A stretch of 64,000 bases of DNA from Bemisia tabaci (lineage: Eukaryota; Arthropoda; Insecta; Hemiptera; Aleyrodidae), in assembly GCF_918797505.1 (NCBI RefSeq), contig NC_092794.1, forward strand, positions 71,275,345-71,339,344, in the 5' to 3' direction. Position numbers and translations under genes: made by a program. Below the pieces are notes generated by a model. It was not told where the DNA came from and did not search any database. It worked only from the letters and a program-made list of their open reading frames with translations. Positions 44,521 through 56,582 of this stretch are shown in pieces (the stretch's first letter is position 1; each line of letters opens with the position of its first letter).

Positions 44521-45353
44521 GGCTGAAACCTAGAAATGGGAAATAATAAATCAGGGGGTGGAAAAGGGCGGGAAGAAAATAGGAAAGAGTCCGAAGGGGG
44601 ACGGAGAGGAGGCTTTTTTGTGCGATTCGAACATTTGTTGCTCAGGTTGAAATTTTGAAAAGTTCAAGTAAACACCACGACCGCCAGAGTGGTCGAGGGG
44701 AGGGACCTTTATTGGGTCTAAAAAGCGGAAACTTTTTTCATAAGCTGGCGCGGAGAGAATGAGCATAAAAAGGATGGGATCCTTAACGGGTTTACCCTTT
44801 TTATTAGATCAAAACTTTCACGGGCGAGGGGTATCACGGAATCCTTTCAACCTTTATTGCATTTAATATCAAAGCTTATAATGCACCGGCCTATTCTCGA
44901 ACCCTCTTCTCCGCCCCTCATTACCCACGACTTTTCGAGTGTAGGAAAGAAAGCGCTAAGATCCCGCTCCGCAATCCTATATTGATTCTGCGGTTTGAAT
45001 TTGTACGCTGGATATAGGATTTAAACCACGTCTTCTCATTTCCTCGAGGAGTTTATTTTTTAACTTTTCCTCTCCCATCCTCAGCCGCAAACCTTTGATT
45101 TCGCAGGCTTATGAGATGAACGTATGCGTATTTTTGGAGAAAAATCTGATTAGGTGTCGAAAAAAAAGTTGATCAATAATCACGGCTAATCTACATTTAC
45201 GGAGCTTTAATTAAGGAATCAACCGAAAGAAAAAAAATAAGCAAACACATTTTTATTGCACTGAATAATTTATAATTGTCAAAAAATAACTCACCGTCGT
45301 AACCTTTCAAAACAAACTCCCCGCATGTTCTGGGCCGATGGCCGATGTTCTTG
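44521..45353. other. Intergenic stretch, nothing recognised
   Basis: Mixed composition; no element ends or exons supported. Confidence 0.4.
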
Positions 45354-45361
45354 CTCGTTCG

Positions 45362-45531
45362 CATAGGCGAATCCAGCAATTTAGCAACACCGGAGTCCCA
45401 ACATTTAAACCTATGTTAAATAGTCGATTCTTGTCGGAGCACCTGGCCCCTCCGAGAATCGATACATTTCTATAGGTTTAAATGTAAATGGAGAGAAGGC
45501 AATGTTGCCCATTTGCATGGATTCGCCAATG
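45362..45531. mobile_element. hAT-like MITE, 170 bp, perfect 8-bp duplication
   Basis: The ends CATAGGCGAATCCA and TGGATTCGCCAATG are inverted. The interior has ACATTTAAACCTAT mirrored by ATAGGTTTAAATGT. CTCGTTCG flanks both sides (45354-45361 and 45532-45539). Confidence 0.9.
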
Positions 45532-45539
45532 CTCGTTCG

Positions 45540-48500
45540 TGAGATGGGCAGCCAGTCTACCGACTGGCCGGTTAAAATGTCTGAAAATTTCGCGGAAGCG
45601 GTCGATCATCAATTTTGAATGCAATCTACACCCTGACCAAAGACTGCCCCTTGTAAAAGCCAGACTAAGTTGATTTGCGGCGCCGTAATGCGACTATTAG
45701 TGTTTCAAGAGGGTGCGTGTTGCCTATTCAAAAATTGAAGGCGCTCCACTTTTAACATGGAATTCGGGAGATTTTACAGGAGGAATACTTAATATTTATT
45801 GATATTAAATAATATTTAACCATGCTATAAACCGGGAAAATTCCGGTCTATTTTTTGGTAAACTGTGATTGCTTAGTTGTTATCCATAACAAAAATGAAG
45901 CCCTAATTTTGAACGAGAGAAGGAAAATAAGTAAAATAAAACATCTTCTGTTGCCACCTGAAGCAAATGAGCATATTGTCTACAATGAAATGCACCAATA
46001 ATAAGAATGATGATACGGTCATGGGGAAAAGAATCACTGAAATCCTCAAGTGTTAAGCAGTCTTGTATTACGAGGCTAGGCTCAACGTTTTCCTAATCTC
46101 ATAATAGTTAATTGATGAATCACACCACTGAACATACAACGACGTATAATTTTAATTCCTTCCTCTGACCACCAGAGTAAGTACTTTCCCTTGAGTATTT
46201 TGAAAATTATGAAACTGATCTAAAGATTTTCTCCTAATATAATGGAAAGCTTTTATTCTCATTGAACGTAATATATGTTTTATTATTCCTTATACTAAAG
46301 GAATCACATGTGAGCAAATAATAAAAAAAAAAACCTTGAGCAAATATATATGAATCGATTTTTCTTTAAAATCTGATTTTAATAAGTAGTAATTCTTTTG
46401 TAATTCTAAGACATACTTTGTCTCTATTAGCTAATTCAGATTGAAAAGTGTGTTGTAAGAATCCAAAGACACTGAAGTAAGATTTTGGCATGTAATTCGT
46501 AAATAGTCTTTTTGAATCTAACTTTTGAGTTAGTTTTTAGGTTCGGAGCTCTTTTTTTGTCACTCTCGTGAGGGATTTTGAGAGGAAGAAAAAACAGGGT
46601 GGAAAGAGTAAAGGTAATGGAGAAGGAAAAATCGAAAGGCGTAAGCGAGGGTGTTTTATTTGAAAACCCCTCACGGAGGGTTCATAAGAAGCTGACCACG
46701 TCTGAACAATGAATCAGTGTTGAAAGTAGAGAAAGGAAGAATAAAAGTTTAGGGAGAACATTTCAATCTAACAGATGTATCGGGTCGACTTGCATCCCAC
46801 GCAGTGATGTCATATTACAGTAAAATTGTGGCATTGTGTGACGAAGAGTCACAACACAACGCTTTGAAAAAAAGGCGGTGTCTAAAAATATTATTTTTGG
46901 CTCTGAAATGTAAAAAAAATCAATAGTGCGCGAAATTATAGCTTTTTGGGTGGTATTTTTCATCTTTTGGAAAGAAAATTTGTCGACATTTTTACTTGAT
47001 GTTTTCTAACAATACGCAGTGTCTCTGAGGACCGTTTGTATGATCCATTGTCAACCTCTGGTTACCAAACCAGTAGTCAGACTCTGACCAGCAGTCAATT
47101 TGCTAAGCAGCCTAACTACTGGTTTGCGAGAGAGAACAAAGACTGACCGGGACTTGACCTGAAAAAAACCGAGAGTCATACACACCTACCTCTGGTCAAG
47201 CTCTGGTCAGCTGAAACCACACACCTGACCAGAGAGGTCTTACAGTTGGTCCTAAGTATAAAAAATATTCAGGTTACTTTATGAAAGATATTAATAAATT
47301 ATTGGTTTCCGTTCATGAGCATAGAATGAAAATAATTAAAAAATTAAAAATAAATTTGTAGTAAAAGTTGGATTTACCATTCTGTTCAATAATATACTTG
47401 TGTGAGAGGGTGTCGTTAGTTTTTTTGCTAATTATATTGCACAAATGCACATATAGCTGGGAACGAAGGGCAGAGCGTGGCATCTTTCAAACTGCATCCA
47501 AATAATTCAATCAAAGAAATCGAAAAACTAAAATGAAAGAACAAAAACGTACGACTGTAATAGCAGTAACCAAGACAGCAGTCGAACGAGAAAATAACGA
47601 GAGGTCTTTTCTTATAAAAACATTATTTCTTGTTTTTTGATATGTTAAGTTTCCTCTTGAAAATAAACGTATTATACCAGTAATGTCATAATATCTTTCT
47701 TTTTTCTTAAAAAAATCTAACTGCACCTGCGCACCTCCGCGTTACCTTTTTGTTGATGCATGTGCAGAGGTAAAATATAGATTTATTTAAAGAAAAAAAT
47801 TAATAAAATCACGGCTCTAAACGTAGACCACTCGACCTCTTTACACTCGGCAACCTGGCATCGAGGAAACCAACATTAGATATTCAATCATCGCACCGTA
47901 ATTGTCTGCATTTCAACATGACCTTCCCTCTCGCAGTCTGAAAACTCTTCAGAAGAGGGAGTAGAGTCTTCCGAACTTTCTTTTCTCAAAACCAAAAGTG
48001 GAAGTAAGTTGAGTGTGAGACTGGTGAATTCACGACTGCGTTTTGAAATTTGTTGTCTGTCCGTTTGAACAAGGGTTATCGTGCCGCCGAGGGAGGCGGT
48101 CTAGACGTCGACCGGTCAACATGCACGCAGGGAAATGATTTAAAAATGGGGAGTGAAATGTGAAGGGAGTAAATAAACACGTAGGGAAGTTCCAGTCGCG
48201 ACAGCCTCTCTCCCAACTACGACTGAAACTTTCGGCTTGAATTGATTCGAGGCCAAAAGTATGAGAAGTTTTTGACGCTCCTGGCCCTTGCTTTTTCCTC
48301 ATCATTCTTTGAGTGAAGAAAGTCAAAACGTTGACTCTGCATGTCTGTTTCATCTCCATTTTCTTGAAAGAAGAAAAAAAGAAGTACAATCTTAAACATT
48401 TGTATTCTTAACCACTTATCGCACTGGTCGTTTTGGATACTTACTTTTTAATAATTGGATCATCACATAAATACGAAGGGTTCCGGTAAAACGATCCTTA

Positions 48501-48569
48501 ATGAGCAAAAATTAAAAGTAAGATAACTTTACGGGAGGCTTTCATCCTCGTACAGATTCCGAATTTCAT
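45540..48569. other. Long intergenic stretch, nothing recognised
   Basis: AT-rich to balanced DNA. A stretch around 47040-47250 repeats CTCTGGT and TGACCAG-type motifs irregularly. No exon or element end could be supported. Confidence 0.45.
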
Positions 48570-48577
48570 CCTCGCGC

Positions 48578-48742
48578 CAGTGGCGTGGCGTGAATTGCGA
48601 TATATCGATTGTTATGCCATTCAAACCTATGGAAAAGGATCGATAAACAGGGTGTTCGCAGCGAACACCTTAATAATCAATTCTTTGCCATAGGTTTAAA
48701 TGGTATGACAATCGATATATGGCACTTCACGCCACGCCACTG
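48578..48742. mobile_element. hAT-like MITE (CAGTGGCG family), 165 bp
   Basis: Ends CAGTGGCGTGGCGTGAA and TTCACGCCACGCCACTG. Inner palindrome GGTGTTCGCAGCGAACACC. Flanks CCTCGCGC and CCTCGCAC agree at 7 of 8. Confidence 0.9.
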
Positions 48743-49156
48743 CCTCGCACACTTACCTACACTTTGCCACACATTCGCATGTACATGAAATTGCAACACT
48801 ATAAAAAAATAAGAGGGAAATGATATAGTCCTTTACAATGATTGGTTGGTTGGTTAGTATATTTTAAGACATTCAGCGTCACAGGCTATTAACGTCTTTA
48901 CAGATACATTGCATGTATGCATAGATGTATGTATGCATAAACGTATGTATGTATAAATTATCGAAGCTTTGTCTTATTTTTAATCACTAAAACGCTTATT
49001 TATTACAATTTTATTGTTTTACCAACAAAAAAATCGACACCTAGACCATAATAAGTGAATAGTTCTTTAAGAGAAAGTCAAAATATCAAAAGAAAGCGAT
49101 AACAGAAAATACTTAATATCTTCATTCCGAATAGATGTTCGAATGCGCGAGGTGTT
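48743..49156. other. Intergenic stretch with GTATG simple repeat
   Basis: ATGTATG and related units recur around 48908-48955; otherwise nothing. Confidence 0.45.
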
Positions 49157-49429
49157 TCACGAGATAACTATTCGAGCACAAATGTCAGCTATATTGCAGT
49201 AGCCTCCACTTGAAGGCGCGATGCAGATGATACCACCTTTCCTTGGCGAGAGATCAAGAACATAAGTGCGGCGTTGTTCTGAGCGAAACGACATCAAAGG
49301 AGTTGGTGTGTCTTGAATTTTTATGACGAAAAGTTCGAGAAAATGAGGACTTGGCAAGGAAAACGAATGTTTTTTAGCTGTGTCGACATCGAATGTATTA
49401 CATACATTTTCAATGCCACCATTTCCCAT
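49157..49429 (-). CDS. Candidate exon, unrecognised
   Basis: The minus-strand frame reads MGNGGIENVCNTFDVDTAKK through LFVIKIQDTPTPLMSFRSEQ and a YVLDLSPRKGGIICIAPSSG stretch to a stop at 49157. Its composition is protein-like and it is not repeated elsewhere in the window. An acceptor-like CATTTGTAG precedes the frame. No family is recognised and no partner exon was found, apart from a weaker frame at 49623-49785 on the same strand. Chance remains quite possible. Confidence 0.22.
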   Translation of the reverse strand: MGNGGIENVCNTFDVDTAKKHSFSLPSPHFLELFVIKIQDTPTPLMSFRSEQRRTYVLDLSPRKGGIICIAPSSGGYCNIADICARIVIS

Positions 49430-49563
49430 ACGCTCTACAAATGTTCCACAGTCTTTTTCTCATAACAGACTGAATTTATTCATACCTCTCTTATAGTCGC
49501 AGTATTAGGTACACGATACTTACTTAACCCCTGAGTATTATCGTTCTAATCCCATTTAGGAAT

Positions 49564-49565
<2 letters not shown>

Positions 49566-49618
<53 letters not shown>
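49566..49618. repeat. Poly-T tract, 53 bases
   Basis: The longest homopolymer in the window. Confidence 0.92.
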
Positions 49619-49619
<1 letters not shown>

Positions 49620-51212
49620 GACGAAATAAACTGTTACTCAGCGCCAGCGAATCTAATTTAGAATTCTCATAAGTAAGGAGCTCACAGCCCTTGTCTTTAT
49701 TTCCAGCCAACATTCTTGTAGGCTTTATTGAAATTCCTTTTCCACACAAATTGCTGCGCCCGTTTACGCAAGATCTGAATTCCATCCTGAGACCTATTTT
49801 TATGAGCCATTATTCATCGCGCCGAATACACCCTAAGAATTCTAATTTAGGTTAGAATATCGGAATCATTTTCGTCCACATTTCCTTCTGGGATACAAAT
49901 CTGAGCGAATCAAAATTTTGAAACTTGGTCTAGAGTAATTTAAAGCGAGTAGCATCTAATTTTAAGTAAAATTTAACATAAAAATAATTTAAATCTTGTT
50001 ACTCTAATTTGTTCTTATTTTTCACGTACCACATATGACAGCGTAAAGCAACACACGCGCGTTAAATATTATTAGCCACGGAAATGAGTAGGCGATAAGA
50101 TTTGTTGAAGCGAGGAAAGCCAAAATATAAAATAATTCCAAAGAAACAAAAATGGGAGTTACTATTCAGTTTATGTGATGACGAAGTCAAGATAATAATC
50201 TAGTAAAATAAACATGAAATAAGTGGTAAAATAAAAATTAATTCATAGCAATTAAAATATCATTCATGTAAGAATTAATTAAATTACGGAATAGCGCCAA
50301 AGGAAGTATTTGAAGAAATCATAAGGCATAGTACACAAAGAACAATGATTGTCATTCAGGAATACGGTGTTTTCCAATAACTGAGTTTCTTTTCTTGCTT
50401 TTACTCTTGATTTTCTATATTCAACAGACTTCTTCCTCCTTTTTGCTCTTCCAAAAATGTAATCATTTTGTTGCCTGCGTAGTTTTAAGGATTGATATAT
50501 TTACAATTAGTGATTTCATCTTGGTTTCAATGGCTAACCCGAAGGCTCAAAAAGCCTCAGTTTCTAATTAACTAATGATGTTTATCACACAAATTGTGTA
50601 AATATGATGATCTCAATAGCGTTCTCTATTTTTTTCATATCCACTGAGAATTATGTTTGCCAAAATTTTAGCAAGGTTGTAGTTTGTCCTCTTTGAAATG
50701 TTTTTGATGAAAGTAAAACATGGGAGTTAAATAATAGGTAAGACACAATCAGTGCAGAAGCTCCTTAAACTATTTTCTCCTCTCGTTCTTGATTTTTAAC
50801 CACCTCTGTTTAGGAAAATTTAGAAAAAAGTTTTTGGGAATATTTTTCATTCCCCGTAATACTTACGGAGAAGAAAATAAGTGATGATTTAATATGTTTC
50901 AATTTTTCCAGCCATGCAAAAACGTTATTCTTTGAGTTGATAAAATATATGACGTAATCCATCTCTTTTCTATTATTTCCCTAACTGTGAAATATAAACT
51001 AATGGTCTATTCTACGCAAAGTTGCGCGCTTATCGCTCATATCTCATATCTCACGTGGATTGTTTTACTTACCATGTGACAAGTAGTGTGTTTTGCGTTG
51101 AAAGGAATTGAAGGCGCTTTATTTCGCCGAATGAAGTTTAAGGAGAAGCACTGCACCGCGTGCCGCTGCTGTGTAAAACAGCCTGTGTTACACCTACATA
51201 CAGCATACAGGA
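49619..51212. other. Intergenic stretch, nothing recognised
   Basis: AT-rich; no supported gene or element ends. Confidence 0.45.
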
Positions 51213-51463
51213 CCGCCATGCTAAGGAAAAACGTTGTATGAACCTCAGGCGTTACCAAATTTCCTTTGGTAAAACACAAGTTCCTGGTAAACCTATGAAT
51301 ATTTTTCTCCCAATTTTTCAGATGATTTTGTTCGCAATTTCACCCAAAGTTCTTGAAGATTTCAGAGAAATATGTTCATAAATTTTCTAAAAAATGTACA
51401 TTTTAGTGAAGAAAATTCGGCAACTCTCGAATGTTCATACGGCGTTCTTCCTTAGCATGGCAG
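51213..51463 (+). mobile_element. CTGCCGTGCTAAGG MITE (family A), 251 bp
   Basis: Ends CCGCCATGCTAAGGAAAAAC and GTTCTTCCTTAGCATGGCAG. Flanks AGGA and AGCA agree at 3 of 4. Confidence 0.85.
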
Positions 51464-51741
51464 AGCAGGTGAGGTTCGGTTTGAATACTTAGGTAGAAAT
51501 CGAATCTACGCCCTTGATAGATGCCTCGATAACGTTTCAATTCGAGGCTCAGCGTATCAAATTTCGCAGAGGAACCGAACATTCTTACAAATACAGACAA
51601 CAAACAATACAACAGACAATACAAATGTAAAAGTTTCGTTTTACCTCGGAGGCGCGCGCCACTTTTTTAGTAGCATTTACGCATTGTTAGTTGCCACATT
51701 TTCTTCTTTTTTTTTGTCTGATTCAAGGATACTCATATACA

Positions 51742-51981
51742 CCGCCGTGCAACGCAAAAACGCCGTAAACGCCATTTTACGTTTTTTGAAGACAATGTAT
51801 CATAGCAGAAAATCTTGTGTACCTCGGGACAATGTTTTTATAGAATCATCTTGGAAACACTATCATAAACTTAAACTGAAAATTTGAGGTGCATAGGTAA
51901 AACGGTTTTTATTTTATAAAGTGTTTCAAGAAAGGAGGGGGAATTTTGATGGATTTACGGCGTTCTTGCTTAGCACGGCAG
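51742..51981. mobile_element. MITE with family A ends but different interior, 240 bp
   Basis: Ends CCGCCGTGCAACGCAAAAAC and TTGCTTAGCACGGCAG share the first nine bases with family A. TACA duplications are perfect (51738-51741 and 51982-51985). The interior lacks the family A GTTGCCAAATT motif. Confidence 0.82.
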
Positions 51982-52239
51982 TACAGGTACTGCATATTGT
52001 GATTAGATTATAGATATGAGTGATCATGAACAGTGAGATGATACAAAGAAACGTAGCGAGTAGTACAAACGAAACTTTCTCAAAGAATTCACAATTCAGT
52101 AGCTGCTCATTCTCCTCACTGCACTCAAGAAAAGTTCCATTCTCTCAAAATTTGGCAACATTCACGGTGTCTTTTACCTTCAAGCGCTGACCAAAAAGAA
52201 ACAGACATTGCAATAGTCGTTTTCTCTGTCAGTGCTTAC

Positions 52240-52431
52240 CAACCTGTAATCGATCCTTCAACGAGCGACATAATTGTCACAAATCGCATCTGTGTTCGAC
52301 ATTCGAGATCATCGCCGCCAATCCAAGCCGCCAGTTGTAAACCTGCGTCTTGCATTGCGTTTACTCCCTCGCCAGCGTTGACAGTTTGTCGCTCAATTAT
52401 TGCAAATGAGCCGAACATTCCGGACTCGTAA
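52240..52431 (-). CDS. Candidate exon of a chemoreceptor-like protein
   Basis: The minus strand has an acceptor (AATGCATCAG), a 192-bp open exon, and a good donor (GTAAGCACTG). The translation contains AIIERQTVNAGEGVNAMQDA and LQLAAW, then ECRTQMRFVTIMSLVEGSIT and GW at the splice site. Insect gustatory and odorant receptors carry, near the C-terminus, a soluble loop followed by a helix ending in a T-(A/G)-(W/C)-G-F-F motif, often next to an intron. This exon could be such a piece, but I found no exon completing the motif or the final transmembrane segment. Exon status is moderately plausible, the family assignment weak. Confidence 0.3.
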
Positions 52432-52487
52432 CTGATGCATTATTTATTTTGGAAAGAGGAGCCGATCCTCACGCCATTAAATACCAT

Positions 52488-52912
52488 GGTGATTCGATGG
52501 ACGCCATATTTTGTGTCAGAACGGCATGCGATAAATCGCATCGATTGGTTCCATTTTTTCAGCCAAGCATCATTTTTCTCGAATTTTGAGATCACTGTCC
52601 TGTTGTCAGGAGGCTAAAAATTCACTCACCAACTTTGACAAACAAATTCAACGTAATTAAAGGGTAGTTTTTTTAGAAGAAAAGTTTCGATATCAGTATC
52701 GAATGAGATATTTTTCCTCTAAAAAAACCACGCCTTTATTACGTTGAATTTTGTCGTCAAAATTGGTAAGTGAATTCTTTAGTCTCCTGACAACATACAG
52801 AATTGCAATTTCAAAATTTTAGAAAAATGATGAGAAGCTTAAAAAACGGAACCAATCAATGCGATTTATCGCATGTCGTTCTGACACAAAATATGGCGTT
52901 CATCGAATCACC
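52488..52912. mobile_element. TTAA-flanked foldback element, copy 2 (425 bp)
   Basis: GGTGATTCGATGGACGCCAT faces ATGGCGTTCATCGAATCACC. Interior AAATCGCATCGATTGGTTCC is mirrored. TTAA lies directly outside the right end and eight bases outside the left end. Confidence 0.75.
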
Positions 52913-53102
52913 TTAATGCAAGATGTGCGACTTCATCAGATGAAGCCTTAGATTCTGGAGCGTGTATTCATTTAGATGCTTGCTATGGGACATAATCAAC
53001 ATCTAGTATTTCTATCTTTACTGCAAGAACGTTACCAAAAAATATTTTCGGACTTGCATAGTTTTACTGAACCTCTAATCCCTAATATGAGTACTATTTT
53101 AA
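52913..53102. other. Short intergenic gap, nothing recognised
   Basis: No signal. Confidence 0.4.
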
Positions 53103-53269
53103 TAGTGGCGAGGCGTGAATGATCGATTATCGATATATTTCTCCATATAAAGCTAACGGTGAAGAATTGATTATTAAGGCGTTCGCAGCGAACACCCTGT
53201 TTATCGATCCTTTCCCATAGGTTCAAATGACAGATCAATCGATATTTCGCAAAGCACGCCACGCCACTG
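53103..53269. mobile_element. hAT-like MITE (CAGTGGCG family), 167 bp
   Basis: Ends TAGTGGCGAGGCGTGAA and GCACGCCACGCCACTG; inner GCGTTCGCAGCGAACACC, in the opposite orientation to 48578. Flanks TATTTTAA and TAATTTGA agree at 6 of 8. Confidence 0.85.
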
Positions 53270-54849
53270 TAATTTGAATAAGTAGTAATAAAACAAAAAA
53301 CCCTCCCAACTAAACTATTTTTTGAGAGAAAAAGGGTAAGTCCATCGACTAATATGAATGTAAATAATATTTATCTATTTAAAAAAGGGTCCCATTGGTA
53401 TGACTACATCAAAGTATTCATCCACAGTTGACATCATACATGATGTGAATTACTCTACCAAAAACCACCCCCACATTATGTGCAGAATGAAAAATTAAAA
53501 ACATTAAACAAAGATTCTACCTTTGCATTGCAAACATTTCGGTGAAATGAATATTTTTTACACCTTAAAATCCCTTGTAGCTTACTTTTTCGACGTAATA
53601 GAAAATCGGCTATTCTCGCTAAAGTAGGCAGCGCTGTTATTAGCGTGTCTCATAGGGGTGTATACAAAAACCCCACTCTACCGTCGTCGGTAATCTACTT
53701 TGTAACCCATGCGCCAACCTTTTCATAACAAAGGAAAGATTCTTAGGTAAAGATAAATCCAGATCAATTGAGGTGAAATAAAAACGTTACACGACAAAAC
53801 ATATATCGCAGAGCTGTTTTTATGCACAAGTGCATGATGGCGACTTGGTTGACAATTTCTACTGTCAGACCTTCTTCATTTCAATCGTACCGATTTTAAC
53901 ATCCTGTTGTCAATTTTTGCTGTAATAATTTTTTTATAGTATAATTTTCTTCCGCGTTTTTTTCTCTGCAAACGTGCAACTTTAACGCCTAAAATCAGAT
54001 ATATTTATTTTTTCCTTTCAATGTTTTGATTATTACTTATTTTATCATTATTATCATAAATCATAACCGTTGAAGAGAGGCACTCTTTTTTTACCCAAAC
54101 ATGAGTTCTCGAATTTACCTTGTTTGTAACTATTGTATTTTAGTAAGATGGTATAAATGGTCATTAGTTGTGAGCATCTTTTAAATGAAAAAAAGAAAAG
54201 AAAAAAAAAATGCATTCCATCCATTACCCTTAATTGAACCCTTTTTGAGGGTAATTGCAAAATCTAGGGATAGTAGTAAATAAATAATACAATTTTTGAA
54301 AGAAAAAAAATTAAATTTGCCGCGAAGAGATATTTTTTCTTAAATTAAGAATGACGCTGCGTGGTGCCTAAGCCAAACATTAGCCTAGGAGAATTCAACT
54401 TGAACGAAAATAGAAAACAAGAACAACTCTTGGCGACCAATTCAAAAGTCGTATGGCTTTAGCAAAGGATTTTTATTATTTTCATTATTACCGACGATAA
54501 TTTACAGGGTTTTTTTTTCTTTTCTTAGCGTCAAGAACTTCGGTAAATTTTACCACCATGTAGTAAAAATGCTATATTTAAAAAATGCCGCTTTTGAAAT
54601 CCATCCGATTTTGACGCAGATAATTTTAAGAAACTAAATTATATTGAACCATTTCGACAATCGTCGAGAATCAAATAAAAAAAAAAAAATGGAGCTTATA
54701 GAAAAATTTAGCAACGCAGGAACAGGATATCGGAATCGTTTGTCTCCACGGAATGATACACTATCTTTTATTTTGCGAATCTCCACTCAGAGTGTTTTCC
54801 GGAGCCACCAAAGGAACCGTTGGTGGGCTCCTCATGATCGAGCACCGAT
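53270..54849. other. Intergenic stretch, nothing recognised
   Basis: AT-rich with poly-A patches near 54187-54210 and 54676-54688. No gene supported. Confidence 0.45.
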
Positions 54850-54971
54850 CTACCACGATAGCGAAGCCAGTAGTAAGTGGATTTCTGTATGAGCCATGGT
54901 TAGCACATGTTTTTATGTTTCTCGAGGTTCATCCCAGCATGCACTCACTACTCTCCTCGCTATCACGGCAG
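54850..54971. mobile_element. CTGCCGTGATAGCG MITE (family B), 122 bp
   Basis: Ends CTACCACGATAGCGAAGCC and CTCCTCGCTATCACGGCAG, with perfect CGAT duplications (54846-54849 and 54972-54975). Shares terminal bases with the element at 63249-63810. Confidence 0.85.
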
Positions 54972-55138
54972 CGATGTCTCAGATGGAATAAACGATAATT
55001 GACCCTCTCAACACACCGTTTCCGCTACTGTCGGCCCGTGTAAGCACTTGAGCAACCGTCCTGATGTCTTCCGTCCCTCAAATATATCGAAAAGCACTCG
55101 TGAAATCGGATCATGGATTCATATTGAACCGGTCGCCG

Positions 55139-55371
55139 CACGGTGGATCGAGTCAATTAGAGAGGTCGGACATGAAATTTTCGACCAAAACTGCAAATTT
55201 TGATGTTTAATTTGTCACATTTTAAATTTTAAGGGGTGTTCCTGAAAGAAAATTTCACAAGAAAACCAATGGAACCACTTTCAGCACCTCAAAGTTTGGT
55301 ATAAACGGAGTTATAAGCGTTTAAAGTTTCCGAATTTTGTTCGACTTCTCCTATTGATTCGATCCACTGTG
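55139..55371. mobile_element. Transib-like MITE, 233 bp
   Basis: Ends CACGGTGGATCGAGTCAAT and, reverse complemented, CACAGTGGATCGAATCAATA. Perfect 5-bp duplication CGCCG (55134-55138 and 55372-55376), fitting the GC-rich CGNCG preference reported for Transib. Interior matches 3376-3616. Confidence 0.88.
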
Positions 55372-55523
55372 CGCCGGCTCGTCCAAATCCTCTTCGGTCA
55401 TGATTGCTCGAACGAGTTTGAGAAAGAACCAAGCTACGACATGTTTTCCATACATTGATTTTTCAACATGCTAACAGAAAAAATGCGTACAAATTATACA
55501 TCAATGATAAAAGGTAACTCGAT

Positions 55524-55790
55524 GGCCAAAGTGCAGATGCACGTATCTCCATCGCGATTTTTCAAAATCCGTCCCTGTTTTTTCTTTTTTTTCTTTTCTT
55601 TTCTTTTTTTTCAAGGAGAAACAAGCCAAACTTCATAGCTTGACATTTATACAGAAGATTCTGCTAACAGAGAAGAACAATCAAGGAAAGTCCTCAAAAC
55701 ATTACGTTAACTAGTTTTCCAAAGAAAAAATTAATTATGACAAGAAGCTTGCAACGTCGCAAACGGAGATTGTTGCTTCGCACTTTGGTC
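55524..55790. mobile_element. MITE of the GCGAAACCACGTATC family, copy 3
   Basis: Ends GGCCAAAGTGCAGATGCACG and TTGCTTCGCACTTTGGTC are imperfect inverted repeats. Contains GCAACGTCGCAAACGGAG, shared with copy 4 and, complemented, with copies 1 and 2. Confidence 0.65.
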
Positions 55791-56582
55791 GTCGCGCTGC
55801 ATGCATTTTAAGCCCTTGGGATTTGCAAACTGAGGGTTTGGGGTAGCTATCGATTGCGTGTATGATTTTTCAAGGATTTCGGGGTGAAATGAAGTTGCTT
55901 TGCATATCACACCGGGAACTTCACTCAAATGCATATTACGACGTGTTCATTTAGTTTTACGGCTATTACTGTAACTGGCGCCATCCATGGAGGGAATCTG
56001 AAACATGGTTTCTTCATACTCGGTCCAATTAGTGACAAAAGACGAACTAAGAGTACACATTTTTTCTCTTCCAATATCAAGGTATAGAAAAATATAGTAA
56101 GATTCATAGCGTCATCCCTCATTTTACAAGTTATACGTACCTCTACCGATGACCTCTACCAGGACCTTTTTGTGTAAATAGGTCGAATAATAATCGTTTA
56201 ACCATCAGGAGATACCTATACGGCACAATGCTAAAAGCTCGGATAGGATGCGGAGTGCATGTCACTCCATGCAGAGCATATTTTACTACCAAACGATGAA
56301 AAGTTCGATTATCAGGTATTGTTTATTCCTCGTGGGTGTAATGCGGAATCTTCTCTTTGCGAAGTGAATTCTACTCTACAAGACCGGAATTAACGTCAGC
56401 CTCACGGCCACTCCACATTCATAGCACTTCGGATTTTGGTAATTTTGTACCTACATTTTCTTACAGCGTCCGCCATTAGTGGGTCCTAAGAGATCCATGA
56501 AACTCAAGATAGAGGAGCCAAAAAAAAACGGTAGGTATCCACACGGCGAGACTCTCTTTATCAAGTCACTCTAATAGTTCGC
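55791..56582. other. Intergenic stretch, nothing recognised
   Basis: No supported element end or exon. Confidence 0.4.

Noticed and set aside
48030..48389. 119-codon minus-strand frame.
   Set aside because: No motif recognised and composition unremarkable.
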